Assembly: GCA_951812615.1 (NCBI GenBank)
Contig: CATOSU010000001.1
Location: 806,001 to 870,000, forward strand
DNA: 64,000 nt
Direction: 5' to 3'
Origin: an uncultured Paracoccaceae bacterium
GTDB taxonomy: Bacteria > Pseudomonadota > Alphaproteobacteria > Rhodobacterales > Rhodobacteraceae
Part shown: piece by piece, positions 36,421 to 44,579 of the stretch
How positions within the stretch are numbered: the first letter of the stretch is position 1
How the letters are laid out: each line of letters begins with the position of its first letter
The notes under the pieces: model-generated
Told to the model about the DNA's origin: nothing
The model's input: only the letters and a program-made list of their open reading frames with translations
The model's database searches: none
Made by a program: the position numbers and the translations under genes

Positions 36421-37659
36421 ATGGTGGCTCAGAACCGAAAGATTTCCCGCCGGGCCCTGTCCATTGCTGCCGCGCTTGGTGTGGCAGGCCTTCTGGGCTT
36501 TACCCTGTGGCCACGGCCCATGCTGCTGGACTTTGCGACCGTCGAACGGGGAACGATGCGCGTCGTCATCTCCGAAGAGGGGCGCACGCGGGTGCAGGAG
36601 CCCTATGTCGTGTCCTCGCCGGTGGCCGGCATGCTGGGGCGGGTGACCGTCCTGCCGGGCGATCAGGTGATTGCCGGTGAAACCATCGTCGCGCAGATGC
36701 GCCCGGCCAATCCCGCCATTCTCGACATCCGGACACGGGAACAGGCCGTCGCCGCCGTCAACGCCGCCGAGGCGGCGCTGAATGTCGCCCGGGCCGACCT
36801 GAACGCGGCGCAGGCGAACCGCGATTTCGCCGACAGCGAACACAGTCGCATTCAAAAGCTGGTCGACCGCGGTATTTCGAGCGTTGCCAATCTCGAACGC
36901 GCGCTGCAGGTGCTGCGCGTTGCCGGGGCGGCCGTCGATACCTCGAAGGCCGCAATCGGCGTGCGCGAGGCCGAACTGACCAATGCCAAGGCCCAGCTGA
37001 TCGGGATCGACGATCAGGGACTGGCACAGGCCCTGGGACTGGGCGGGCAAGCGGTGACATCAACCATACCGATCCGGGCCCCGATTGACGGCCGCATCCT
37101 CCGGCTCCTGCAAAAGAGCGAAACCATCCTCCCGGTCGGGCAGCCGATACTCGAAATCGGCGACGTGCAGGATGATCTGGAGGTGATGTCCGAACTTTTG
37201 TCGGCAGATGCGGTTCAGGTCACAGTCGGCGACGCCGTCATCATCTCTAACTGGGGCGGGCCGCGGGAACTGACCGGGCATGTCGACCGGATCGATCCCT
37301 ATGGCTACACCAAACATTCGGCTCTCGGTGTCGAGGAACAACGGGTCGAGGTCACGATCAAATTCGACGGGGTCGATGACGACCTTGCCGGGCTGGGCCA
37401 CGGTTACCGCGTCGACGTTAACATCGTCATCTGGGAACACGACGATGTCCTGATCGTGCCCTCCTCGGCCCTGTTCCGCACCAAAGGCGAATGGGCGCTT
37501 TACGCAGTGACCGACGGCAAAACGCAACTGCGCACGGTCGGGATCGGGCGCAACAACGGGCTTCAGGCGCAGGTGCTGAGCGGGTTGAACGAAGGGGATA
37601 TCGTTGTGCCGTTCCCCTCGTCCGGGCTGGCGGACGGTCAGACGGTCGCCCGGCGATAG
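36421..37659 (+). CDS. HlyD-family membrane-fusion (periplasmic adaptor) protein
   Basis: This 412-residue protein is anchored by an N-terminal TM segment (about 13-30). It has a split lipoyl/barrel-sandwich domain (VVSSPVAGMLGRVTVLPGDQVIAGETI and later IRAPIDGRILRLLQ), a helical hairpin (about 95-175, Ala-rich coiled coil) and beta-barrel domains at the C-terminus. It links the inner-membrane exporter encoded upstream to an outer-membrane channel. No outer-membrane factor gene is adjacent. It ends only a few bases from the convergent regulator gene. Confidence 0.87.
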   Translation: MVAQNRKISRRALSIAAALGVAGLLGFTLWPRPMLLDFATVERGTMRVVISEEGRTRVQEPYVVSSPVAGMLGRVTVLPGDQVIAGETIVAQMRPANPAILDIRTREQAVAAVNAAEAALNVARADLNAAQANRDFADSEHSRIQKLVDRGISSVANLERALQVLRVAGAAVDTSKAAIGVREAELTNAKAQLIGIDDQGLAQALGLGGQAVTSTIPIRAPIDGRILRLLQKSETILPVGQPILEIGDVQDDLEVMSELLSADAVQVTVGDAVIISNWGGPRELTGHVDRIDPYGYTKHSALGVEEQRVEVTIKFDGVDDDLAGLGHGYRVDVNIVIWEHDDVLIVPSSALFRTKGEWALYAVTDGKTQLRTVGIGRNNGLQAQVLSGLNEGDIVVPFPSSGLADGQTVARR

Positions 37660-37665
37660 GCCGGC

Positions 37666-39054
37666 CTAGTCCTGAGGGTTTCCCGGTCCGGCGGTCCAGC
37701 CCGCGGCGCGCAGGGCCGAAACGATCTGACCGGCATGTGTGCGATCGCGGTAGAGCGCATGGTAAAGCGCATCCATCGGGTATCCCGGCCACGCGTCATC
37801 CAGCAGATCCAGCAGTTCCCGCGCCGCGGGCCGGTTGCCCAGCCCCACCTGTGCGGCGATCATGTAGCCCAGCGAAATCGGGCTGATCGGATCCCCGGAC
37901 AGGGCGGCCTCGTTCAAAAGGGCCAGCGCGGCGGCGGGATTGCCCTGATGGAGGTGTGCCGCCGCCATGACACTCAGGCTCGGAAATCGGCTTGCCGGCG
38001 TGCCCCGGGCCCGGGTCGCTTCCGCCTGCGCGATGGCGCGGTCGAAATCACCGCTGAACAGCGCGAACAGCGCGTCCGAGTTGATGACATTCAAGTCGCG
38101 GGGGTCCAGCACCAGCGCCCGGCGGGAATCCGACACGGCGGTTTCAAAATCCCTTCCTGCAAAGGCGACCATGGCAGAGGCGGAATGGGTCCAGCCCTGA
38201 TCGATCCCGAGTTCTTTTGCCCGTGCCGCCCGTGTCGCAGCGCGGGCAAGATGTGCGGCGCGGTCATCGCCCGGTGGCAGGCTGAGCGATACTATCGCTT
38301 CGGCCTGTGCCGCGCCCGCGTATCCGCCGAAATAGTTCGGATCGAGCCGGATGGCCAATTCGAACATGTCCAGAACGATGCGCTGCCATTCAGGCTCGAG
38401 CGCCGGAAACAGCAATTCCCGCGCCCGCACCGCGATATTGGCCGCCTGAAGGCGCGCAGGAGATTCCGAGAACAGCGCTTCGCGGACGGCCATTTCGGGC
38501 GCGCCCTGCCTGTCCGCCGTGACAGGGGCCGGCCCGGGCTGCGGTGCGGGCACACTCAGCCAGATCCCGATCCCCAGCAGAACGAAGATCAAAACCCCGG
38601 CCAGAGCGGCAATTGCCGCCCGGTGCCGCCCCGGTGTCCCTGCGCCGGTGTTCGGGGCAGTCTCGGGACCGGGCTGAAACCTTTGGAACACGGGTGTGTA
38701 TCCGCCGGGATTGATCCGGATGTGCAACAGATCAGTCTTGCCCGACCCGGAATAATAATCCGCCAGCCGCCGGCGCAGGCGTCCGGCATCCACCCGGACC
38801 ACGGCAATCGGATCGTTGCCGGAGCGGGGCGACCGGCCATAGACATCCTCCAGCACCGTCTTGCCCCGGATCAGCGCGCCGCGGCCTTCAACTTCTTCGC
38901 GCACCACGTATCGCAGCAAGGACTGGATGCGTTCGGCCCCGGCAAATTCCGGGCTGTTTACGATCCGGTCCAAGGCCTCGCCCACGGCATCCGGATCCGG
39001 CACATCGGCGCCGGGCCCCTGCGCGCCAACCGGTTTTTTCCCAAGGTCGCTCAT
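37666..39054 (-). CDS. Membrane-anchored winged-helix/TPR regulator
   Basis: This 462-residue protein has an N-terminal DNA-binding module (about 25-120) of the kind found in adenylate-cyclase-like and CadC-like regulators: RIQSLLRYVVREEVEGRGALIRGKTVLEDVYGR followed by DPIAVVRVDAGRLRRRLADYY. One TM helix (about 148-168) follows, then a periplasmic region with TPR-like helical repeats (about 190-455). It probably senses an envelope signal and acts on the neighbouring divergent genes. A 17-bp palindrome 46 bases upstream of its start is a good candidate operator. Confidence 0.72.
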   Translation of the reverse strand: MSDLGKKPVGAQGPGADVPDPDAVGEALDRIVNSPEFAGAERIQSLLRYVVREEVEGRGALIRGKTVLEDVYGRSPRSGNDPIAVVRVDAGRLRRRLADYYSGSGKTDLLHIRINPGGYTPVFQRFQPGPETAPNTGAGTPGRHRAAIAALAGVLIFVLLGIGIWLSVPAPQPGPAPVTADRQGAPEMAVREALFSESPARLQAANIAVRARELLFPALEPEWQRIVLDMFELAIRLDPNYFGGYAGAAQAEAIVSLSLPPGDDRAAHLARAATRAARAKELGIDQGWTHSASAMVAFAGRDFETAVSDSRRALVLDPRDLNVINSDALFALFSGDFDRAIAQAEATRARGTPASRFPSLSVMAAAHLHQGNPAAALALLNEAALSGDPISPISLGYMIAAQVGLGNRPAARELLDLLDDAWPGYPMDALYHALYRDRTHAGQIVSALRAAGWTAGPGNPQD

Positions 39055-39099
39055 CGGTCTTCCGACAATTCGATATCCCGTAACGCTTTGAAAAATATC

Positions 39100-39116
39100 A
39101 TGTTACGACGTAACAT
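39100..39116. promoter_or_regulatory. 17-bp palindrome, candidate operator of the divergent regulator
   Basis: ATGTTACG-A-CGTAACAT is a perfect 8-bp inverted repeat with a one-base centre. It lies in the short divergent region between the winged-helix/TPR regulator and the small-protein/DUF3179/sulfatase genes. A related CGTAACG sits about 20 bases closer to the regulator. Binding by the adjacent regulator is inferred, not shown. Confidence 0.6.
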
Positions 39117-39221
39117 ACCCTAAGAAACCTAAAACTTGAACCGCATTCGTGATATTCGCTCTACAGGTTCCGACGCTTGCACGGGTTGGGAACCGGTATC
39201 GGAGAGCTAAAGGTTTTTTCT

Positions 39222-39452
39222 GTGGAAATCGTCACCCGGTCATACCCGGGCCAACACGCCGAAATCAGCCGGCTGAGAAGCCAGAACCCGACCTTTGCAG
39301 AGATTTGCCGGGACTACGAACTTTTGATGAGCCTGCTCCCCCGCGACACAGAGGATCCGACCTATCGGGATATCCGGGACAGCCTGACGGGGCTCGAGCA
39401 GGAAATAGGCGCCTATCTGGGTTTGCCGCAGGGGCAAACCGGCCAACGCTGA
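39222..39452 (+). CDS. Small conserved-looking helical protein
   Basis: This protein of about 76 residues has the pattern HAEISRLRSQNPTFAEICRDYELL followed by DIRDSLTGLEQEIGAYL. It is an alpha-helical small protein broadly like the YdcH/DUF465 type found in proteobacteria. The start is taken as a GTG preceded by AAAGG; a TTG 15 codons upstream is possible. It lies 41 bases upstream of the DUF3179 gene, in the same orientation. Its function is unknown. Confidence 0.55.
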   Translation: MEIVTRSYPGQHAEISRLRSQNPTFAEICRDYELLMSLLPRDTEDPTYRDIRDSLTGLEQEIGAYLGLPQGQTGQR

Positions 39453-39493
39453 TGGAATGCCGCCGGGCAAAGTGACAACAAGGAAGCGGACGC

Positions 39494-40744
39494 ATGATCG
39501 CAAACGTAGTGTTTTACCTCGGGCTGCTGGTTTCGCTTGGCATTGCCGCGGTCTATCTCCGGGACCTTGGGGATATTCCGCAACTGTTGCTGAAAACCAA
39601 ACGGTCCAATGTCGACCGGTTCATCCGTAACGAATACCGGTTCCTGGCCATCGGCATTTGCGCGTTGCTGGCGGCGGCGGTGGCGCGTTTCGGTTTCGGG
39701 GCCGGGTCCGGCGGGGTGTTCTGGATCGGGACGCTGCTGGCGCTGGTGCTGTATGCGTTCACTTGGGTTTACGTGCATCTCGGCCTGCGCAACCAGAAAG
39801 ACAGGGCGCAGTTTTACAGTATCGCGGAGGCCCGCGAATTCGTCAGCCCGACGAGCCAGGTCATCGTTCTGGAAAAAAACGGCGTCGCCCGCGCCCATCC
39901 GCAAGCCCAGATCATGCGGCCGCATCTGGCCGGCACCGAGGACGGGCTGGGCGGGTCCGACGTGGTCATGACCTTTTGCGCGATTGCCAATCTGGGGCTG
40001 GGCATGACGCCCGAAGTCGAAGGCGAAAAAATCGAACTGGAGGTTCTGGCCCAGCACGGCAACAACCTTGTGCTGCGCGACAATGCCACCGGCGAGCCGA
40101 TCCAGCAGATCTACGGGTTCCGCGCGCGCGATGCCGATACCTCGGGCGACGGTCCGGTCTGCCCGCTGCGCCCGACGCTGGCCATGGCACCGTGGCCGAC
40201 CTTCCGGATGACGTTCCGCGGGTTTCAGAAGGCCTATCCGGAGGGCACGGTTTTCCTCAATAAACCGTCCGGCAACCCGATCCTCTTCCTGCTCGACTTC
40301 GCGATGGAGATGGCCTTTACCGCCACGATCCAGAAGCACCATACTGAGGCGCGGCCGATCATGCAGAACCTCGAACGTCCGATCGACCCGCGGCTGCCTA
40401 CCAAATCCTATGTCTGGGGTGTGAATATCGGTGGTGACGCGGTCTGCTGGACGGATGATTTCATCGTCGAAAACGGCAACATCGTGAATGCGGCTGTCGG
40501 GGGTCAGCCGCTGGTCATCGCATGGAGCCCCGGGTACGAAAGTCTGAACGTTTGGATCAACAACACCGGAGCGCCGGTGACCGAGATCGACTTTTTCGGC
40601 CAAACGGCCAACGAAAAGCTTGAACGCTCACCGGATGTGAAGCCAGGGTTGTTCTGGCACGTCTGGGCAGAGTTCTTTCCGCACACTGACATCAACCGGC
40701 AAGGTGACGGTTCTGACAAGGCAGACAAGACGACAGCGGCCTGA
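39494..40744 (+). CDS. DUF3179-domain membrane protein
   Basis: This 416-residue protein has three N-terminal hydrophobic helices (about 2-22, 47-67 and 72-92). A DUF3179 domain (about 110-380) follows, recognisable from GGSDVVMTFCAIANLGLG and the C-terminal TKSYVWGVNIGGDAVCWTDDF. DUF3179 proteins are of unknown function. The domain is probably outside the inner membrane. It stands 67 bases upstream of the sulfatase gene, which has a GGAGG ribosome-binding site, so the two are probably co-transcribed and may act in the same pathway. Confidence 0.75.
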   Translation: MIANVVFYLGLLVSLGIAAVYLRDLGDIPQLLLKTKRSNVDRFIRNEYRFLAIGICALLAAAVARFGFGAGSGGVFWIGTLLALVLYAFTWVYVHLGLRNQKDRAQFYSIAEAREFVSPTSQVIVLEKNGVARAHPQAQIMRPHLAGTEDGLGGSDVVMTFCAIANLGLGMTPEVEGEKIELEVLAQHGNNLVLRDNATGEPIQQIYGFRARDADTSGDGPVCPLRPTLAMAPWPTFRMTFRGFQKAYPEGTVFLNKPSGNPILFLLDFAMEMAFTATIQKHHTEARPIMQNLERPIDPRLPTKSYVWGVNIGGDAVCWTDDFIVENGNIVNAAVGGQPLVIAWSPGYESLNVWINNTGAPVTEIDFFGQTANEKLERSPDVKPGLFWHVWAEFFPHTDINRQGDGSDKADKTTAA

Positions 40745-40811
40745 CACCCGCGCCCGCGAAAATCAACCGCGGTCCGGCAGCCGGGCCCCGGAACAAAACG
40801 GAGGCAATTGA

Positions 40812-42473
40812 ATGAGACTAATCCTGACGGCAGCTGCGCTGTGCCTTGGCACGGCGGCGCTGGCACAAGACAAACCGATCATTCACGATGCGGAATACTA
40901 CATACTTCAGGCCCAGCTCGGCGAAGCCTGGGTCGAGGACAATGCCGCGGTGGACGAAATGCTGGCCGGGTTTCGCGAAAGAAACGGAGGCAAGCCGCCC
41001 AACATCCTGAGCATCCTGATCGATGATGTCGGTTTTGGCGATCTTGGCATTCCGGAACTGAACGCGGTTCGCGGCTATGAAACACCGCATATCAATGCGT
41101 TCTCGGACGAAGCGATGCGCATGGTGCGGATGTATACCGAACCCTCCTGCACGCCGACACGGGTGGCGCAGATGACGGGCCGCCTGCCGGTGCGCACAGG
41201 GATGGGAGACACCACCGTCGATATCGCGGGTTTCGGCCTGCCGGAGTCCGAAGTCACGCTTGCCGAGGTTCTCAAGAAGGGCGGTTATGCCACCAGCCAT
41301 GTTGGCAAGTGGCACATGGGCGATATCCCGGTCAGCTGGGCAATGAATCAGGGCTTTGACTATGCCCAGCACGCGATTCACCAGCAGGGGCAGCTGACCA
41401 TCTTCCACGACGACGCCATTCGCGAGCAGGTCAGCGTCGGCATTGCCGATTTTGACCCGAAGTATACGCTGGACGACTGGTTCCGCCCCGATGCCTCGGC
41501 CATGGCCACGGTGATCGAGGGCGAGGCCGGCGGACCGATCCGCGAAATCCGCATGGGGGCTGGCGAACGCTGGACCGCGGCCAAGTACGACGAGATGAAT
41601 CAGGCGTTCCAGGACAAGACCCTGGATGAACTGCGCCGGCTGGCAGGGCAGGACGACCCCTTCTTCCTGCAATACTGGCCGATGGTTCCGCTGGACAACA
41701 CCCGCGCCGGGCGTGACGGACCGCAAAGTGCGAATGGCGGGCTCTATGTCGACAAGATGCAGATGCTGGACGGGTGGTTCGGCGAAATCTTCGCGGAAAT
41801 GGACCGGCTCGGCATTGCCGAGAACACGATTGTGGTCCTGATGGGCGACAACGGCCATTTCACCAAGTATTCGCCCCAGTCGGGCTATACGCCGATGATC
41901 TACAAAGGCGGCAAGGGTGACACGACCGAAGGCGGCGTTCGGGTGGACGCGTTCATCCGCTGGCCCGGCATGATCGGCGAAGACACGATGGTCAACAACA
42001 TCATCCACGTGTCGGATCTGTACACGACGCTGGCCCGGTTTGCAGGCGCCGATGGCCACATTCCGCGCGACCGGTTGGTCGACGGGGTCGATCAGACGGC
42101 CTCGATCCTTTTTGCCGACGAAAGCAAGGGGCGGCGCGATCACGTGATCATCTATTCCATCGCTACCCCCAAGGCGATCATCAAGGATAAGTTGCGCCTG
42201 AACCTGCCGGGACCGGGTGAAAGCCCGATCATCGCAAGCTTTTTCGACATCTTTCGCGATACCCACGAAAAATACCCGGTTTCTACCGAGGTCGGCGCGT
42301 GGGGCGGGCAGGAATTCGTCCGCATCCTGCAGCGGCACCTGATGCGCAAACAGAAATACCCGGATATCGAACCGGACCGCGGCGTACCCTATGAAGGCAT
42401 CGAGAACCTGCGCCCGGAAAGTCAGGCCGCGGTGCAGGCCTTCCTGCAGAAACAGGCTTCGATACAACAATAA
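40812..42473 (+). CDS. Secreted sulfatase (formylglycine-dependent)
   Basis: This 553-residue sulfatase of the alkaline-phosphatase superfamily has a signal peptide of about 19 residues (MRLILTAAALCLGTAALAQ). The metal-binding pair is Asp71-Asp72 (ILIDDVGFGDLG). The modification motif is Cys113-Thr-Pro-Thr-Arg (EPSCTPTRVAQMTGRLPVRTG), where FGE makes formylglycine. Further ligands lie in SHVGKWHMGD and VVLMGDNGHFTKYS. It should hydrolyse sulfate esters in the periplasm or outside the cell; the substrate is unknown. The modifying enzyme is probably the FGE encoded at 25561. It is convergent with tonB, with a strong hairpin between them. Confidence 0.9.
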   Translation: MRLILTAAALCLGTAALAQDKPIIHDAEYYILQAQLGEAWVEDNAAVDEMLAGFRERNGGKPPNILSILIDDVGFGDLGIPELNAVRGYETPHINAFSDEAMRMVRMYTEPSCTPTRVAQMTGRLPVRTGMGDTTVDIAGFGLPESEVTLAEVLKKGGYATSHVGKWHMGDIPVSWAMNQGFDYAQHAIHQQGQLTIFHDDAIREQVSVGIADFDPKYTLDDWFRPDASAMATVIEGEAGGPIREIRMGAGERWTAAKYDEMNQAFQDKTLDELRRLAGQDDPFFLQYWPMVPLDNTRAGRDGPQSANGGLYVDKMQMLDGWFGEIFAEMDRLGIAENTIVVLMGDNGHFTKYSPQSGYTPMIYKGGKGDTTEGGVRVDAFIRWPGMIGEDTMVNNIIHVSDLYTTLARFAGADGHIPRDRLVDGVDQTASILFADESKGRRDHVIIYSIATPKAIIKDKLRLNLPGPGESPIIASFFDIFRDTHEKYPVSTEVGAWGGQEFVRILQRHLMRKQKYPDIEPDRGVPYEGIENLRPESQAAVQAFLQKQASIQQ

Positions 42474-42480
42474 CGCGCAC

Positions 42481-42510
42481 GGGCCGGCCTGCGTTGCCGT
42501 GGGCCGGCCC
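42481..42510. terminator. GC-rich hairpin between convergent sulfatase and tonB
   Basis: A 9-bp perfect stem (GGGCCGGCC at 42481-42489 with GGCCGGCCC at 42502-42510) with a 12-base loop lies just after the sulfatase stop and before the tonB stop on the other strand. No T-run is seen; it is a possible two-way terminator. Confidence 0.5.
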
Positions 42511-42524
42511 CTGCCCCGGCCCGG

Positions 42525-43835
42525 TCAGTTGATCCGGTAAACGAAGATCAGCTTGCGGGCAGCGCCCTGCGGCGGGCGCGGAAACGGCGCAGCGGCACGA
42601 ACCTGCGCTTTGGCGGCCTGATCGATCTCCGGTGTGCCCGAGCCGTCGATGACGTCGACCCAGGCCAGCGATCCGTCCGGGCTGATTTCGAAGAACACCC
42701 GCGCATATCCGCGACCGGACACCGGCACGGTCGGTGCACGGTTGAGATGGACCAGCACCCGGCCGGCATAGTTGGTGGTGTCTGAATTGCCCCCGGCGCG
42801 CGCGTCAATCGAACCGGATCCGCCGGGCGGTGCGCCGCCGCTTGGCTGGAACGTCAGATCGGTGCGGCCGCGCTGATAGGCAATCAGCGGCGATTCCATC
42901 AGTTGCGTCGGACGCGTCAGCAGAGAACTGACATCCGCGGACCCGCCGGGCAGGCCTGCGGGCTGTTCGACGGGGCGGTTCTCGGGCAACCGCGGGCGGG
43001 GAGACACGGCCACGGCCAGTTCGGATCCGCCGGGGGTCTCGACCGGTTCTTTGGTGTCCGGGCTGTCGGGCGAAGATGCGACCGGGGCGTCGGGGGTTTC
43101 CGGTTCGACCGTTTCCTGTTCCAGCGGGACCACAGGGACCGCCGAAGGTTCGGGCGCAGGTGCCACCGGCACAGGTATCGCCGGCACCGCCGGCGACGGA
43201 AGCGCCGCCAGCCGTTCCATCACCGTCGGTTCAGGTGCCGGCGCAACCGTTGGGCTGACCGGGGCCGCGGCCGCCGCTGTGTTGGCGTCGAGCAGGCCCT
43301 TTGGCGCTTCGGCAACCGTGTCGGGCGTCACAGGAGGCGTCGCAGAGGCGTCGGCAACCATACCGTCATCCCCGCCGGTGGGTGACACGGTTTCGGGTTC
43401 CGGCGCGCGGCCTTCCTCCGGGGAGACCGGGCCGGCGCTGTCCGGCCGGACGGTCCGGGCGGTGCCGGTGTCGGGTGTTACGGTCTGTTGCGGATTTGCG
43501 GAGGCGACTTTTGCGTCGGAGGTCGGCGTTTCGGCCTCTTCGGGCTCGGGCGTTTCTGCCTGTTCAGGCTCGGGTGGCTCCGCCTGCTCCGGTTCGGGCA
43601 GTTCCGCCTGTTCGGGTTCGGGCAGTTCGGGCTCGGGCGCGGGTTCGGGTTCCACCGGTTCAGCCACGGTCTCCGCCACATCCTCGAACGCATTGCCCAA
43701 CGCGACCACGTCCCGCACCGCATCGCCACCGGGCGGCGGTGGCGGCAGGCGGAAGGTGAAGCTGACACCGAGGAAGTGCACCATCAGCGACAACACTGTT
43801 GCCGCGACCGCGATCGCAATCGACCGGCGGATCAT
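42525..43835 (-). CDS. TonB-family energy-transducing protein
   Basis: This 436-residue protein has an N-terminal TM anchor (about 7-28) and a very long Pro/Glu/Val-rich periplasm-spanning region (about 30-330). That region includes tandem PEPEQAE-like units near residues 62-105. The C-terminal TonB domain (about 345-436) shows GRVLVHLNRAPTVP, RGYARVFFEISPDGSLAWVDV and a final AARKLIFVYRIN. It transmits proton-motive force from ExbB/ExbD to outer-membrane receptors. It overlaps exbD by four bases and is the last gene of the cluster. No TonB-dependent receptor gene is adjacent. Confidence 0.85.
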   Translation of the reverse strand: MIRRSIAIAVAATVLSLMVHFLGVSFTFRLPPPPPGGDAVRDVVALGNAFEDVAETVAEPVEPEPAPEPELPEPEQAELPEPEQAEPPEPEQAETPEPEEAETPTSDAKVASANPQQTVTPDTGTARTVRPDSAGPVSPEEGRAPEPETVSPTGGDDGMVADASATPPVTPDTVAEAPKGLLDANTAAAAAPVSPTVAPAPEPTVMERLAALPSPAVPAIPVPVAPAPEPSAVPVVPLEQETVEPETPDAPVASSPDSPDTKEPVETPGGSELAVAVSPRPRLPENRPVEQPAGLPGGSADVSSLLTRPTQLMESPLIAYQRGRTDLTFQPSGGAPPGGSGSIDARAGGNSDTTNYAGRVLVHLNRAPTVPVSGRGYARVFFEISPDGSLAWVDVIDGSGTPEIDQAAKAQVRAAAPFPRPPQGAARKLIFVYRIN

Positions 43836-44209
43836 TCCAGCGACCGTTCGGTTACAAGGATGACGGAGGCCGCGCCGAGGCGGCGCAGCGACCCGGTGAC
43901 CTCGATCAGGCGGGGGCCGGACACATCGCGGTCGGGAACGATGCGCACCGGCCCCGCACTGTGACCGGACATGTAAGCCGCCGCATCGGTCGGGGTTCCG
44001 CGAAAGCTCAGCGTGCCGTCCCGGCGCAGAACCAGCGCGTCGGGCGGTTCGCGCCCCTCAAGCCCCGAGGTATCGACCAGCTGCAGATCAGGATCCAGCG
44101 GCGGTGCCACCGTGCCCGCGATCAAAAAGAAGATCAGCATCAGGAAAACAACATTGATCAGCGGTATGGTCGAGTCGCGCTTGCGGCGGGGTTGCGGGGG
44201 CCGGATCAT
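43832..44209 (-). CDS. ExbD/TolR-family protein (distal copy)
   Basis: This 125-residue protein has one N-terminal TM helix (TIPLINVVFLMLIFFLIAGTV, with the usual proton-pathway position held by Asn instead of the family Asp in PLID) and a periplasmic domain. In ExbD the Asp of this helix is essential for proton use; here the sequence reads PLIN, whereas the neighbouring copy has PLID. It may be a specialised partner in a mixed ExbD pair. The frame is open upstream, but the start at MIRPPQPRRKRD gives family length. It overlaps tonB by four bases. Confidence 0.8.
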   Translation of the reverse strand: MIRPPQPRRKRDSTIPLINVVFLMLIFFLIAGTVAPPLDPDLQLVDTSGLEGREPPDALVLRRDGTLSFRGTPTDAAAYMSGHSAGPVRIVPDRDVSGPRLIEVTGSLRRLGAASVILVTERSLE

Positions 44210-44213
44210 GCGC

Positions 44214-44579
44214 TCACTCCAACACCAGCACCGACAGGTCTTCGCGCCCGCGCAGCCGGACCAGAAGATCGACCAGCCTCTGTGCCGAAACATCGTCATC
44301 GAGGCTGACCAGAACCTGACCGGTGCCGAGCTGACCCATCAGGCCCTCCAGCTCCACCGGCGCACCGTTCAGAACCAGCCGGTCCGCGCCGAGCTGAACA
44401 AAGCTCCGCTCGGACGGCGTTGTGCCGGTCGCGGTGCCAGCGATTGCCTGGCTCAGCTCGATCTCGCCGAAGGTCGAAAAGGTCGAAGACAGCATGAAAA
44501 ACATCAGCAACAGGAAAATCACGTCGATGAGCGGTGTCATCGACATCGGGCGCCGGACGAAGGGCGCGGTTTTACGCAT
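44214..44579 (-). CDS. ExbD/TolR-family protein (proximal copy)
   Basis: This 121-residue protein has the canonical ExbD TM helix with the essential aspartate (SMTPLIDVIFLLLMFFMLSSTF) and a periplasmic domain ending DLSVLVLE. With ExbB it would form the proton-driven motor for TonB. It overlaps exbB by eight bases and lies four bases upstream of the second ExbD gene. The start at MRKTAPFVRRP is chosen because the positively charged stretch just before the TM is typical of the family. Confidence 0.85.
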   Translation of the reverse strand: MRKTAPFVRRPMSMTPLIDVIFLLLMFFMLSSTFSTFGEIELSQAIAGTATGTTPSERSFVQLGADRLVLNGAPVELEGLMGQLGTGQVLVSLDDDVSAQRLVDLLVRLRGREDLSVLVLE

